Shown: positions 23,863 through 33,917, numbered from the stretch's first letter. The stretch: 45,408 nt of DNA from Oscillospiraceae bacterium (GCA_017462785.1 JAFTQJ010000075.1:1-45408), one strand, 5' to 3'. Program-made: numbers and translations. The notes: generated by a model not told the origin, from the sequence alone.

Positions 23863-25458
23863 TTACCGCCATGTCAAAATGAATTCTTCGTCAGTATCAA
23901 AAATATCAATATTGTGTTCAATTGCCTCCAGACAGGAAGTACGGATCTTGTAGCTCGGCTGATCGTTGACTGCGACCATCATATTCAGATTGTCCAGCTT
24001 GTAGAACGACACAGTATAGTCCTCACTGCCGTCCTGTGTCCGCACATGAACGAAACCATCCGGTTCACGTTCCGGCAGCTCCTCACCCAGACAAAGCTCT
24101 TCGCCGTAGATGTTCAGGATGAAGCGGTAGAACAGACGGAAACGCTCTGTGTCGCATGCTTCGCCGTTCTTGGTCACCACATAGGTGTCCTCGTCCTCGC
24201 CCTCACCTTCAAACAGCAGGGTCTTGCCGCCGACGGATGCCTCCAGTGTGCCGATGTCCCAGACCATAGTGCCGAAGATATTGGCGGAGGTGATGTCGCC
24301 GGGCTGCATGGTTGCCCAGACTGCGGCACTCTCTGAAATGCCGTAGAGTACGTCCACGCCTTCAAGATATGCATAATAGCACTTGGTTCCGCTTTCCGTG
24401 GTGTACGGATTGCCGAGGTAGAGGCGGTAGGTGCTGCCGTCATCGCAGTCCATGGTCACAGTGCAAAGCGGTTCGAGAATGCCTGCATCTCCCAGCACGG
24501 TGTCCGTCGGGTGCACATCTGCGATCTCGATGGCGGTCAGACCGAACATGCCGTTGGTCACATCCACGGATTTGTCGGGGTTGAGGTAGGTGAAGATCGG
24601 CTCACGCATGACATGGGCTGCGGCTGTGCCGCCGCTGGATTCACCGTCATCGGCATACTCCAGATAGATGTCATAGTCGAGATCCTCACGCTCAACACGG
24701 ACGTAATTGACAATGGGATACTCCTCATCCGCCGGCTCTGCGAGCACGGTATTGGAAACAAAGAGCTTGGATGCGTTGGCGTAGTTGCCCATCAGGGTGG
24801 ACTTCACCAGATACACATCCCCATCCACTTCGCAGTAGGTCGCTGTGCTGTCCATGGGGGACTCACTGCCGACTGCAAAGCGGAATTTTGTACCGTCCGC
24901 ATAATGCATCGTTACATCCGCTTCAGGATCGGACAGACCATATTTGGAAAGATCCGCTGCATTCTCCTCCACCAGCTGATTGGCGGAAAGCTCACTGCCG
25001 TTCCGGATCAGTGTGGAAAGGAGGTTCGTATTCATGGGAATATCCTCCATGCCCTTGATGCTGTAAACTGCATCGCTTTCCTCGGTGGCTTCTGCACTGC
25101 GGTACACTGTGAAGCTTTCCGCACCGTCAATTTCCACCTGTGTCACATCCGCCGCAAGGGAGGGATTGAGGAGGATCATATCACCGGAAGGCTCCGATGC
25201 ATCGCCCACAGAGCCGCTGCTGCCGGACTGCCCTGCATCCTCACCGTCATCTCCGCCGAGGAGCAGGGCAGCGGTAAGACCGCCGCCGAGCAGCACGAGT
25301 GCGGATACACCGGCGATCAGACCCTTCACGCTTTTGGACATGCCGCCCGTGCGTTCGGGTTTCTTCTCCTGCGGTGCCTGATCGGCAAAGAAGGTATCAA
25401 GTCCTGCCTGCTGGAGTTCTTCCTGTTCTGACAGGTTCTGCTTCTCTTCATCCATCAT
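23863..25458 (-). CDS. DUF4340-type membrane-anchored protein of the Gld-like ABC system
   Basis: A 531-residue protein with a cytoplasmic acidic N-terminus (1-43), one transmembrane helix (about 45-67), a Gly/Ser linker and a long extracellular domain with repeated beta-rich segments resembling DUF4340. Such proteins are found next to GldA/F/G-like ABC genes in many bacteria, with unknown function. It overlaps the GldG-like gene by 4 bp. The protein is strongly acidic (many DGE stretches). The DUF4340 call rests on context and overall layout. Confidence 0.8.
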   Translation of the reverse strand: MMDEEKQNLSEQEELQQAGLDTFFADQAPQEKKPERTGGMSKSVKGLIAGVSALVLLGGGLTAALLLGGDDGEDAGQSGSSGSVGDASEPSGDMILLNPSLAADVTQVEIDGAESFTVYRSAEATEESDAVYSIKGMEDIPMNTNLLSTLIRNGSELSANQLVEENAADLSKYGLSDPEADVTMHYADGTKFRFAVGSESPMDSTATYCEVDGDVYLVKSTLMGNYANASKLFVSNTVLAEPADEEYPIVNYVRVEREDLDYDIYLEYADDGESSGGTAAAHVMREPIFTYLNPDKSVDVTNGMFGLTAIEIADVHPTDTVLGDAGILEPLCTVTMDCDDGSTYRLYLGNPYTTESGTKCYYAYLEGVDVLYGISESAAVWATMQPGDITSANIFGTMVWDIGTLEASVGGKTLLFEGEGEDEDTYVVTKNGEACDTERFRLFYRFILNIYGEELCLGEELPEREPDGFVHVRTQDGSEDYTVSFYKLDNLNMMVAVNDQPSYKIRTSCLEAIEHNIDIFDTDEEFILTWR

Positions 25459-27110
25459 TTGTTTCTTCTCCTTACGAATACGACAATGCCGATCACTACC
25501 ACAATGAACGGGATCGCATAGATCGCAACATTCACTGCGTTGAGCTGACCCTGATCAATGGTGATGGTGGACTTGGACAGATCCTTCTGTGCAATGATGA
25601 GTCCGCCGCCCTTGCCGGTCATGGTGTTGACTGCACTCATGAGGTATTCTGCGTTGTTGTAGGCAGCATCCTGCATGATGTAGTAATCGGACAGCATCAT
25701 GGAACCGAATACCATGATATTGCTGCGGAGGATCTTGTTATTGGTATCGCTGGTCTGCCGTCTGGAAACGGCTGCAATGACCTGTGCACCGTCGGGGGTG
25801 GTGTCGCTTTCCTCTGCGGAACCCAGCTCACTCAGATAAACAGTATCGGAGGTACGCAGCAGTTCGGAGGTGATGCCGTTGGTCTGGGATTCCCACAGAC
25901 AGGTGATCGGACGGCAGAAGGGAGCAGGGATGGGCAGGCTGGTATTTGCCATATTGGCACTGTAATCCTGATCCACGATCACTGCTGTCGGTGCACCGAC
26001 CTGTACGGCCTGACCGCCGGAAATGACGCTGACGATCTGTGCATTTGCCTGTTCGCCTTCTGTTACGATCGTCTTGCCCACCTGCAGACCCCATGTTTCC
26101 AGAAGTGCATCCAGACGGGGGGTGCTGGACTGGGTTCTGTCTGCAAAATAGATCAGATCATGTTCATAGGCACCGTCATTATAAAGGAAGTCGGAGATCT
26201 TCTCCACGGCATCCTCCGTCAGGTCATTGACGGGTGCGGGCAGTACGAGCATGTCAAATTCAGCGGGATCGAGGGCATTGGTATAGAGATCGATCTCGGT
26301 TACATCATAGCCGTTTTTGGTCAGGTTCTGCATGAAGATCGCCACGGAATAAGCACAGCTCTGGACATTGAAGATCGGCTTGCTGTTTGCCATGGAAATC
26401 ACGCCGACCCTGACGGGGTTGGCATCGGTCACATACATCAGTGCCGCTGTGAGATCCTGCTCACCGGTGAAGGCTGTGATGCAGTCCTCCAGCGTATAGT
26501 AGCCGTAGTACATATAGTAATAGTACTTCTCATCATCGTAGGTGAACATCTTATCCACATTCACCACACGCATCTTGGAGGGATCCTCCGCACTTGCAAT
26601 GACAACATCACCAGTGGTCAGCGTACCCGAGTAGTGCTCCTGATACTGGTTCACGACATCGGGGTTGGTAGTGGGATCGACATAGGTCAGGTTGATCCTG
26701 TCGGAATGCTGTGTGTACTTCTGGAGGATCTCATGCACCATTTTCAGGTAGGTGCCGCTGGTCTTGAAATTGCTCTCATCCATGAGGACGGTGAAATTCA
26801 CATCCTGCTCCAGAGAGCTGACATAATCAATGGTATCCTCGGAGATCTCGTACATTGCAGTTTCTGTCAAGTCGAGCTTGAGGGGGTATTTTTCCACAAG
26901 GGTGCTGACGAGAATGTTGACAACCACGACAATTGCAACGACCACCGCAGTGATGGCAGCTGCAAGACCGCCGTACTTGAATTTCTTACGGACTGCCGCA
27001 CTCATTTTACGGGAGGATTTCTCCTTTTTGGGTGCTTCCTCTTTTGCAGGAGCAGCGGCATTTTCGGAAGCAGAGGCTTCCTGATTCAGTTCTTTTTCGT
27101 TATCTGCCAT
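25455..27110 (-). CDS. GldG-like ABC transporter auxiliary membrane protein
   Basis: A 551-residue protein with a charged Ala/Lys/Glu-rich cytoplasmic tail (1-45), transmembrane helix (about 50-72), a large extracytoplasmic alpha/beta domain of GldG/IFT52-like type, and a C-terminal helix (about 527-546) ending RRRNK. LDLTETAMYEIS (about 79-90) is a typical opening of this family. It sits between the permease and the DUF4340 gene. The Gld ABC complex supports gliding in Bacteroidetes; in non-gliding Firmicutes its role is unknown. Confidence 0.87.
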   Translation of the reverse strand: MADNEKELNQEASASENAAAPAKEEAPKKEKSSRKMSAAVRKKFKYGGLAAAITAVVVAIVVVVNILVSTLVEKYPLKLDLTETAMYEISEDTIDYVSSLEQDVNFTVLMDESNFKTSGTYLKMVHEILQKYTQHSDRINLTYVDPTTNPDVVNQYQEHYSGTLTTGDVVIASAEDPSKMRVVNVDKMFTYDDEKYYYYMYYGYYTLEDCITAFTGEQDLTAALMYVTDANPVRVGVISMANSKPIFNVQSCAYSVAIFMQNLTKNGYDVTEIDLYTNALDPAEFDMLVLPAPVNDLTEDAVEKISDFLYNDGAYEHDLIYFADRTQSSTPRLDALLETWGLQVGKTIVTEGEQANAQIVSVISGGQAVQVGAPTAVIVDQDYSANMANTSLPIPAPFCRPITCLWESQTNGITSELLRTSDTVYLSELGSAEESDTTPDGAQVIAAVSRRQTSDTNNKILRSNIMVFGSMMLSDYYIMQDAAYNNAEYLMSAVNTMTGKGGGLIIAQKDLSKSTITIDQGQLNAVNVAIYAIPFIVVVIGIVVFVRRRNK

Positions 27111-27122
27111 ATTACTGCCTCC

Positions 27123-27827
27123 TTAGCTCCAGCGTCTTTTCTCAAACACTCTCACTGTGAAGAAATTGAACAGTACTGCTGTACTCAGGTAGAAGAGCAC
27201 ACTGGAGAGGTTGAAAATACCGCAGGTGAATTCATAATAACGGGAATAGAAAGACATGTCATACAGGAAATTCTGGAGCCATGTCACATTGACGGAGGAT
27301 GCGATCACGTCGATCATGTACAGCATCATCAGGCAGACAAAGCCGCCGACTGCGGCAATGACCTGATTTTCCGTCAGGGAAGAGATGAATACGCCGACTG
27401 CACTGAAAGCTGCACCGAGCAGGAACAGTGCGAGGAAATTGGAAACGAGTGTCAGCCATGCCACGCTGCCGAACAGACTCAGGATGAAGCCGTACACAAA
27501 GACCACGCTGATACCGATGGTGAACAGGGTCAGTGCAGCAAAGTACTTGCCCAGCACGATGGAGGTCAGGGAAACGGGGGCTGTCAGGAGTCCCTGTTCG
27601 GTTTTCTGCTTCTTTTCCTCACTGAACAGACGCATGGTCAGGATGGGAATGAGGAAGATGATGATCAGAAAGAGGTTGGCAAACATGCCGGACATATTGG
27701 TCGTACCGACTGCCAATGTATTGATGGAAAAGAAATATCCGGCAAATACATAGAATACTGCAAGGAACACATAGGCGATGCCGGAAGAAAAGAAAGCACC
27801 TATTTCACGTCTGTAAATCGCACCCAT
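27123..27827 (-). CDS. ABC-2 type permease (GldF-like)
   Basis: A 234-residue integral membrane protein with six predicted helices. The segment FSEEKKQKTEQGLLTAPVS (about 68-86) is the conserved cytoplasmic coupling motif of this permease family. It begins within one base of the ATPase stop and is followed by the GldG-like gene after 12 bp, so the complex is V-shaped in gene order: ATPase, permease, auxiliary proteins. Substrate unknown. Confidence 0.9.
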   Translation of the reverse strand: MGAIYRREIGAFFSSGIAYVFLAVFYVFAGYFFSINTLAVGTTNMSGMFANLFLIIIFLIPILTMRLFSEEKKQKTEQGLLTAPVSLTSIVLGKYFAALTLFTIGISVVFVYGFILSLFGSVAWLTLVSNFLALFLLGAAFSAVGVFISSLTENQVIAAVGGFVCLMMLYMIDVIASSVNVTWLQNFLYDMSFYSRYYEFTCGIFNLSSVLFYLSTAVLFNFFTVRVFEKRRWS

Positions 27828-28789
27828 TATGCATTCGCCTCCTTTTCGTTGATGATGGTTTCACCCATGGTGATCTTGAGGAAGATGTCCTCAAGGGTCA
27901 TTTCCATGGTACGCAGCAGGAGGATATTCCAGCCGTTTTCACGCACGATGCGGTTGATCTCACGGCGGATGTCCACACCCGGCTCTGCTTCGATCTCATA
28001 TTCATAGATGCCAGCTTCACGCTCCATATCCGCACGGACATACTTGATATTGTCCAGCTCACGGATCTTCTGGAGCACCTCTGCCTTGGGTCCGTCAATG
28101 CGGACAATGACACGGTGATCGGTCGTTACCTTATTGGAGAGGTTGGCTGCGGTATCATCGGCAGCAACAACGCCCTTGTTGATGATGATGACACGGTCGC
28201 AGACTGCCTGGATCTCGGACAGGATATGGGAAGAGAGGATCACGGTGTGGTTCTTGCCCAGACGCTTGATCAGTGTACGGATGTCAATGATCTGCTTGGG
28301 GTCAAGTCCGACGGTCGGCTCGTCCAGAATGAGGACGGGGGGATTGTTGATGAGTGCCTGTGCAAGACCGACACGCTGCTTATAGCCCTTGGAAAGGTTC
28401 TTGATCAGGCGGTTTTCCACGTCCTTGATCTTGCAGAGCGTGCAGACATCCTTGAGGTGGCTGCGTCTGGGGAGCTTGCATTTCTTCAGGTCATAGACAA
28501 AATTCAGATATGCCTTTACGGTCATATCCAGATACAGCGGCGGAATTTCCGGCAGATAGCCGATCTGTGCCTTAGCCTTGATGGGATCCTCCAGCACATC
28601 CACGCCGTTGATGAGAGCCTGACCGGATGTGGAGGAGATATAGCCTGTGAGCATGTTCATGGTTGTGGATTTTCCGGCACCGTTCGGTCCGAGAAAGCCC
28701 AGAATCTGTCCGTCCTCCACCGTGAAGCTGATGTCATTGACGGCTTTTTTATCGCCGTAGTGCTTCGTCAGGTTTCTGACTTCAATCAT
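27827..28789 (-). CDS. ABC transporter ATP-binding protein (GldA-like)
   Basis: A 320-residue ATPase: Walker A GPNGAGKS (34-41), signature LSKGYKQ (132-138), Walker B LILDEP (153-158) and switch H near 193. A C-terminal extension of about 90 residues is typical of GldA/CcmA-type subunits. It is the first gene of the five-gene unit ending at 23543. The ribosome site AAAAGGAGG lies 8-9 nt before the ATG. Confidence 0.95.
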   Translation of the reverse strand: MIEVRNLTKHYGDKKAVNDISFTVEDGQILGFLGPNGAGKSTTMNMLTGYISSTSGQALINGVDVLEDPIKAKAQIGYLPEIPPLYLDMTVKAYLNFVYDLKKCKLPRRSHLKDVCTLCKIKDVENRLIKNLSKGYKQRVGLAQALINNPPVLILDEPTVGLDPKQIIDIRTLIKRLGKNHTVILSSHILSEIQAVCDRVIIINKGVVAADDTAANLSNKVTTDHRVIVRIDGPKAEVLQKIRELDNIKYVRADMEREAGIYEYEIEAEPGVDIRREINRIVRENGWNILLLRTMEMTLEDIFLKITMGETIINEKEANA

Positions 28790-28876
28790 GCGAAGTGACC
28801 TCCTTTTTATTCAGTAATTACCGCAGTATGCTGCCCCCCTTTCCAGAAGAGCAGCACATGCAGCATCATGCTAATT

Positions 28877-28892
28877 CAGTATAGCAATACTG
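28877..28892. promoter_or_regulatory. Palindrome upstream of the Gld-like operon
   Basis: CAGTAT-AGCA-ATACTG is a perfect 6-bp-arm dyad whose minus strand includes a TATACT -10-like box. TGTGTGACA-type repeats lie next to it, but no good -35 is present at 16-18 nt. The rest of 28790-28922 shows only a small AGCAT/ATGCT dyad and no clear gltX terminator. Confidence 0.4.
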
Positions 28893-28922
28893 TGTGTCAG
28901 TTGTGTGACAATACTTTAAAAA

Positions 28923-30377
28923 TCAGGACAGCTTTTCGATGCCCTTGCGGATTCTTGCGAGGGTGTCCTCCTTGCCGAGGATCGCACAAAGCTCTACACC
29001 GCCGCCGGGGGTCACCTGCTTGCCGGCTGCTGCGGTGCGGATCGGCCAGAGCATCCAGCCGTTCTTGACTTCCTTTTCTGCGATGAGGTCGAAAATTGCC
29101 TTATGGATGGTTTCTACATTCCATTCCTCCAGACCCTCCAGCACGGGGAGCACCATGTTCAGGGCTTCGAGTGCGGTTTCGGGTGTGGTTTTCATCTTCT
29201 TGTGACGGTACATCTCAATGTCATATTCCGGCAGCTCGTCGATGAAATCCACCTGCTCTGCCACATCTGTGAACAGCTCCGTTCTGTTCTGGAGCACCTG
29301 TGCCAGCACATCAAAATCAATGTCACGGCGTTTGAGAGCTGCTTCCAGATAGGGACGGACAGCGGCGGAGAATTCCTCCGGTGTCATATTGCGGATGTAT
29401 GCTGCATTGATCGCCTTGAGCTTCATGGGGTCGAAGATCGCCGGAGATTTGCTGATGCCGTGGATGTCGAATTCCTGCACCAGCTCCTCCAGAGAATAGA
29501 TCTCCTGCTCGCCCTTGGGTGCCCAGCCGAGGAGTGCGATGAAATTCACAACTGCCTCTGCTACACAGCCCTTTGCCATCAGATCCTCAAAGGAAGCATC
29601 GCCGTCACGCTTGGAGAGCTTGTGCTTCTGGTCACGCATAACGGGGCTGCAGTGGATATAGGTCGGTACATCCCAGCCGAATGCCTCATACAGCAGATTG
29701 TACTTGGGTGCGGAGGAAAGGTACTCATTGCCTCTTACCACATGGGTGATGCCCATGGTATGGTCATCGACAACGTTTGCGAAATTATAGGTGGGCATGC
29801 CATCGGTCTTGATCAGGATCTGGTCATCCAGCTCGGCATTGTCCACGGTAATGTCACCGTACACCTCATCATGGAAGGTCGTTGTACCCTCGATGGGCAT
29901 TTTCTGGCGGATGACATAGGGAACGCCGGCAGCCAGCTTTGCCTCGACCTCTTCCTTGGAGAGATTGCGGCAGTGGCGGTCGTAGGCAAGCACATCCTTG
30001 GAGCCTTCGTTTGCCTTACGCATCTCCTCCAGACGCTCCTTGTCACAGAAGCAGTAGTAGGCATGACCGGATTCCACCAGCTTTTCGGCATATTCCTTGA
30101 ACATGCCCATACGCTCGGACTGCACATAGGGACCTACGGGGCCGCCGATGTCGGGACCTTCATCCCAGTGCAGACCTGCCTTGCGAAGTGTGGAATAAAT
30201 GACATCCACTGCACCCTCGACATAACGTCCCTGATCGGTATCCTCGATACGGAGGATGAAATCACCGCCGTTCTGCTTGGCGATCAGATAGGTATACAGT
30301 GCTGTACGCAAATTGCCGATGTGCATGTAGCCCGTCGGGCTGGGTGCAAATCGGGTTCTGACTCTTTTCTTGTCCAT
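28923..30377 (-). CDS. gltX: Glutamyl-tRNA synthetase
   Basis: A 484-residue class I aminoacyl-tRNA synthetase that charges tRNA-Glu (and often tRNA-Gln in Firmicutes, for later amidation). HIGN (19-22) and the KLSKRDG loop (about 250) replace the canonical HIGH and KMSKS, both normal variants. The ATG at 30377 follows AAGGAG; the longer open frame overlaps ribF and is rejected. It begins 4 bp after the ribF stop and closes the housekeeping operon. Confidence 0.96.
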   Translation of the reverse strand: MDKKRVRTRFAPSPTGYMHIGNLRTALYTYLIAKQNGGDFILRIEDTDQGRYVEGAVDVIYSTLRKAGLHWDEGPDIGGPVGPYVQSERMGMFKEYAEKLVESGHAYYCFCDKERLEEMRKANEGSKDVLAYDRHCRNLSKEEVEAKLAAGVPYVIRQKMPIEGTTTFHDEVYGDITVDNAELDDQILIKTDGMPTYNFANVVDDHTMGITHVVRGNEYLSSAPKYNLLYEAFGWDVPTYIHCSPVMRDQKHKLSKRDGDASFEDLMAKGCVAEAVVNFIALLGWAPKGEQEIYSLEELVQEFDIHGISKSPAIFDPMKLKAINAAYIRNMTPEEFSAAVRPYLEAALKRRDIDFDVLAQVLQNRTELFTDVAEQVDFIDELPEYDIEMYRHKKMKTTPETALEALNMVLPVLEGLEEWNVETIHKAIFDLIAEKEVKNGWMLWPIRTAAAGKQVTPGGGVELCAILGKEDTLARIRKGIEKLS

Positions 30378-30381
30378 ATTC

Positions 30382-31269
30382 TTACTCCTTGCCGGCACAT
30401 GCCATATCCTTGCATAGCTGTGCCTGTAATTCCTCCACAGAACCGAACCGCTGTTCCGGACGGATGAACCGCTGAAACCGGACTTGCAGTGTTCTGCCGT
30501 ACAGATCGCCCTGAAAACCGATGATATGCGTTTCCGCAAGCGGTCTGCCTTGATAATTGACCGTGGGCTTCATGCCGATATTGGTCACGGATGGATATTT
30601 TACGCCGTCCACGATGGTTTCGGTCGCATACACGCCGAATTTCGGCACGAGCTGCCCCTCGGCAAAGACCTGATTGATGGTCGGAAAGCCGATGGTGCGT
30701 CCGAGCTGTGCACCGTGGGTGACGGTTTGTTCAATGGTATAGGGGGCACCGAGCAGCAGATTTGCCCGTTCGATCTCCCCGCTGATCAGGTGCAAGCGGA
30801 TGCGGCTTGAAGAAACGGGCTGTCCGTCCATCAGGACATCCTCTGCGATCTCCACCGCAAAGCCGTACTGTTCCCCGAATTTTTGCAGATCCTGCACATT
30901 CCACGCCGCTTTTCTGCCGAAACGGAAATCCTGTCCGCAGCAGACATGGGCAGCTGAAAACCGCTGCACCAGAATCCGCTGCACGAACTCCTCACCGTCC
31001 ATATTGCAGATGTCCGCAAACGGCGGATGATAGATCCTCTGTATGCCGTATTCCTTGAAAAGACGGCATTTCTGCTCGGTCGGGTAGAGATATTCGAGTG
31101 CAGTGCCATGCTTGATGCTGACGGATTCTGCGGCAAAAGTGAAAACGGACGGGAGAAGTCCGTTTTTCTCCTGTTCCCTGACACGCTCCAGTACATGGCG
31201 GTGCCCGAGATGCAGACCGTCAAACAAGCCGAGTGCGGCGGATGTTCTCACAAGTGAAATTCTTCCCAC
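30382..31269 (-). CDS. ribF: Bifunctional riboflavin kinase / FAD synthetase
   Basis: A 295-residue flavin cofactor enzyme making FMN then FAD. The adenylyltransferase half has [10 protein letters not shown] (14-23; usually GNFDGVHLGH), FGRK (117-120) and SSSRIR (153-158). The kinase half has [10 protein letters not shown] (190-199). The N-terminus is a little short compared with most RibF proteins; the GTG start at 31269 follows GAGGTGG. It is placed between truB and gltX, a common clostridial order. Confidence 0.93.
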   Translation of the reverse strand: MGRISLVRTSAALGLFDGLHLGHRHVLERVREQEKNGLLPSVFTFAAESVSIKHGTALEYLYPTEQKCRLFKEYGIQRIYHPPFADICNMDGEEFVQRILVQRFSAAHVCCGQDFRFGRKAAWNVQDLQKFGEQYGFAVEIAEDVLMDGQPVSSSRIRLHLISGEIERANLLLGAPYTIEQTVTHGAQLGRTIGFPTINQVFAEGQLVPKFGVYATETIVDGVKYPSVTNIGMKPTVNYQGRPLAETHIIGFQGDLYGRTLQVRFQRFIRPEQRFGSVEELQAQLCKDMACAGKE

Positions 31270-31278
31270 TGCTCCACC

Positions 31279-32193
31279 TCACGCCTGCTGCTTCGGTTCG
31301 CAGAGATTCCGTTCCACACGCAGGCAGTTTTCCGTCCTGTCCGCAAGTGCTGTGCCGAGGAAGCCGTCAGGCTCCCCGAACACGGCGTACTGCTCTGCAT
31401 CGGTGAGCTGGTTTTTCAGCTGGGAAAGCCCGAGCTTGACACCGTTCCGATAATGCACCGTCTGCTTGGCATTCAGGCGGATCGCCGGCAGGGAGGAAAA
31501 GACCTCTTCGATCGGGATCACTGCTTCTGCAAGACGGTTTTCCGCAGCAAGCTGCTGGATCTGTTCAAAAGTAAAGCATTTTTCAATGGGCAGACCGTTG
31601 GACATGGTACGACGCAGACCCGTCATGACTGCACCGCAGCCGAGAGCCTGTCCGAGATCGTGCAGGATGGTGCGGACGTACACGCCCGTACCGCAGTGAA
31701 TGGTGAGTGTACCGGTTCCCTGCTGTGCATCGAATGCGGTCAGTTCGATCTGCTCCACATGCACCTGTCTTGCCTGACGCTCGACGGTTTTGCCCTGTCT
31801 TGCCAGTTCGTAGAGGCGTTTGCCGTCCACGGAAACAGCGGAGTACATGGGCGGGATCTGTGCAATATCGCCGATAAACTGCGGCAATGCTGCACGGAGC
31901 ATTTCTTCCGTGATATGGGATGCATCGTGCTCTTCAAGCACTGTTCCGGTGCTGTCCTGCGTATCGCTTACCTGTCCCAGACGAAAGTCCGCAATATAGG
32001 TCTTTCTGTCATCGGGCAGGATGCCGCATGCCTTGGTTGCAAAACCCACGAACACGGGCAGGACACCGGTCGCCATGGGGTCGAGGGTGCCGCTGTGTCC
32101 GAGGCGGCGGAGCTTCAGGATGCCCCGCAGCTTGCCGATCACATCGAACGAAGTAAAGCCCTGCGGCTTGTCAATACAGATGATTCCGTTCAC
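31279..32193 (-). CDS. truB: tRNA pseudouridine-55 synthase
   Basis: A 304-residue enzyme that makes pseudouridine 55 in the T-loop of tRNAs. The catalytic D38 lies in GHSGTLDPMATG. The N-terminal GIICIDKPQGFTSFDV and the later GTGVYVRT and IPPMYSAV blocks are canonical. The C-terminal PUA-like part is present. It overlaps nrnA by 4 bp (ATGA). Confidence 0.96.
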   Translation of the reverse strand: MNGIICIDKPQGFTSFDVIGKLRGILKLRRLGHSGTLDPMATGVLPVFVGFATKACGILPDDRKTYIADFRLGQVSDTQDSTGTVLEEHDASHITEEMLRAALPQFIGDIAQIPPMYSAVSVDGKRLYELARQGKTVERQARQVHVEQIELTAFDAQQGTGTLTIHCGTGVYVRTILHDLGQALGCGAVMTGLRRTMSNGLPIEKCFTFEQIQQLAAENRLAEAVIPIEEVFSSLPAIRLNAKQTVHYRNGVKLGLSQLKNQLTDAEQYAVFGEPDGFLGTALADRTENCLRVERNLCEPKQQA

Positions 32194-33152
32194 GCCTGTT
32201 CCATTCCTTTCCGGACAGCCTCAAGCAGGACTGTCTTGACTTCTTCCAGACTGCCCCTGAGCAGACATCCGGCTGCCTTGATATGACCGCCGCCGCCGAG
32301 GGTCTGGCAGATCGCAGAAACGTTCACATCCTTGGCGGAACGCATCGAGATCTTGTAAACACCTGTTTCTCGCTCACGCAGGGTAATGCCGACCTCCACG
32401 CCCTCGGGCTGTGTGGGAAGATTGGCAAGTCCGTCAGTATCCTGCTCCTCCATGCCGGTCTGTGCAAGCAGCTCCTGCGTCACACAGATCATGGCACATT
32501 TGCCGTCAAGGTGGTATTCCATCGCCTGCAGCATGAGCATTTCCGCACGCAGGCGGGAGGGGGATTTCACATCGAACATATTCCGGTTGATCAGTCCGTA
32601 GCGGACATCCGGAAATTCCCGCATGATCTCGGCAGCACAGGCATGGGTCTGTGCTGTGGTATTGTCGAATTTAAAGCAGCCCGTATCCGTTGCAATGCCG
32701 GTATACAGGCATTTTGCGATCTGCTCGGTGAACGGGATGTCCATATGGCGGTACAGACCGTAGAGCACCTCGCAGGCTGCCGCAGCATCCGCATGCAGCA
32801 GTGTTCTCTTGGCATAATGCAGGTTGGAGATATGATGATCCACGCAGAGATCCACGCAGTCACGGTACTGTTCGCAGCAGCTGCCGAAGAGCTTGGGGTC
32901 TGCGACATCAACAGCGATGATGCATTTCGGCTCGAAGTCCTCCTCCGGCTCGGAGGGGAGCAGGAAACCAAAACGCTGCGGGATCGGATCGGAGCAGAGC
33001 ACCTTGGCACGCTTGCCCATCAGACGGAGCACCGCCTGCAGGGAATAGCCTGAACCGATGCAGTCACCGTCCGGACTCTGGTGGATGAGGATATAGGCAT
33101 CCTCACAGCTGCGGAGAAACTCCGCTGTCTGCTGAAAATCAAGCTTCTGCAT
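32190..33152 (-). CDS. nrnA: DHH-family phosphoesterase, NrnA-like
   Basis: A 320-residue oligoribonuclease/pAp-phosphatase type protein that recycles short RNAs. The DHH domain has HQSPDGDCIGS (24-34; metal ligands D28 and D30), the VDVADP block and CVDHH. The C-terminal DHHA1 domain ends with the GGGGHIKAAG motif. Two ATGs are possible (33155 and 33152); the second is 6 nt after GGAGG. The start lies inside the end of rbfA (14-bp overlap). Confidence 0.94.
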   Translation of the reverse strand: MQKLDFQQTAEFLRSCEDAYILIHQSPDGDCIGSGYSLQAVLRLMGKRAKVLCSDPIPQRFGFLLPSEPEEDFEPKCIIAVDVADPKLFGSCCEQYRDCVDLCVDHHISNLHYAKRTLLHADAAAACEVLYGLYRHMDIPFTEQIAKCLYTGIATDTGCFKFDNTTAQTHACAAEIMREFPDVRYGLINRNMFDVKSPSRLRAEMLMLQAMEYHLDGKCAMICVTQELLAQTGMEEQDTDGLANLPTQPEGVEVGITLRERETGVYKISMRSAKDVNVSAICQTLGGGGHIKAAGCLLRGSLEEVKTVLLEAVRKGMEQA

Positions 33153-33510
33153 CATGTTCCTCCGTTTCCTCTGCGGCAAGGCTCTGGAGCTTTCTGGTGA
33201 TCTCCGCACCCTTGGCAATGGAATTATCTGCAATGAACTGAATTTCGGGGCTTTTCCGCATTTTCAGCCGTGCAAACAGCTCACGTCTGACAAAACCTGC
33301 GGCGGAACGCAGTCCCTTGACGGACTGCTTGGTGTCCTCCTCGCCGAGCAGACTGGAGATATACACCTTGCAATGGGAGCCGTCGCCTGCCAGATCCACA
33401 CGGACAACGGTCAGCATGGAGCTGATCCTGGGGTCTTTGAGCTGGCGGATAATATCCGGCAGCTCTCTGTGGATGTCCTCGGACATCCGATTATTTTTAT
33501 AGCTTGGCAT
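33139..33510 (-). CDS. rbfA: Ribosome-binding factor A
   Basis: A 123-residue KH-type protein that helps mature the 16S rRNA 5' end of 30S subunits. RISSMLTVVRV and the C-terminal IQFIADNSIAKGAEI are typical. It has the usual size and overlaps the small unknown gene upstream by one base and nrnA downstream by 14 bases. Confidence 0.95.
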   Translation of the reverse strand: MPSYKNNRMSEDIHRELPDIIRQLKDPRISSMLTVVRVDLAGDGSHCKVYISSLLGEEDTKQSVKGLRSAAGFVRRELFARLKMRKSPEIQFIADNSIAKGAEITRKLQSLAAEETEEHDAEA

Positions 33511-33818
33511 CAGTTACCTGCCTTTCCATCCGTCATGACATACTCCTTGCTCGAATCAAAGAAGCTGTCATCACTGAGATATTCACTGAAATTCTGCTTG
33601 GTTTTCTCGTAGGAAAGCAGCTCCTCTGCGGAAACGGGAGCGGTCACATCTGCAAGCTCATCCGGTTCCTCCGGCTGTTCGATCGCCGGACACTCGCCGA
33701 GCAGAATCCTCTTGACGGACTCAAAGAAGAAAATATCCACAGGGCCGAATTCTTCCCATGCGAGTGCTTCATCACAGTACTGGAGCATGTCCTTGGTACT
33801 CATTCTGTTATATTCCAT
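33510..33818 (-). CDS. Small acidic protein of unknown function in the infB-rbfA interval
   Basis: A 102-residue, strongly acidic protein (EEPDELADV, SDDSFFDSS), soluble, with an aromatic-rich N-terminal segment AWEEFGPVDIFFFESVKR. Its stop overlaps the rbfA start by one base, so it is translated with rbfA. The ribosome site AAAGG is 12 nt from the first ATG, longer than optimal. I do not recognise a family. Position suggests a role tied to ribosome assembly or initiation, but nothing in the sequence proves it. Confidence 0.75.
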   Translation of the reverse strand: MEYNRMSTKDMLQYCDEALAWEEFGPVDIFFFESVKRILLGECPAIEQPEEPDELADVTAPVSAEELLSYEKTKQNFSEYLSDDSFFDSSKEYVMTDGKAGN

Positions 33819-33868
33819 GTGTTTTTCTTACCTTTCATGATTGCATGCGGCATGCCGCCGCAGGTGAG

Positions 33869-33903
33869 CTGCTTTCTTCCGGACTTCTTCCGAAAGAAAG
33901 CAG
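33869..33903 (-). other. Hairpin between infB and the small acidic gene
   Basis: CTGCTTTCTT (33869-33878) pairs with AAGAAAGCAG (33894-33903). There is no T-tract, so it is probably an mRNA processing or stability structure inside the operon. A 12-bp palindrome GCGGCATGCCGC (33848-33859) follows it. Confidence 0.5.
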
Positions 33904-33917
33904 ACACAGGATCTTCA

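Noticed and set aside
28790..28922. Riboswitch or tRNA upstream of the Gld-like operon
   Set aside because: Only short dyads are present; no cloverleaf or riboswitch core could be recognised.
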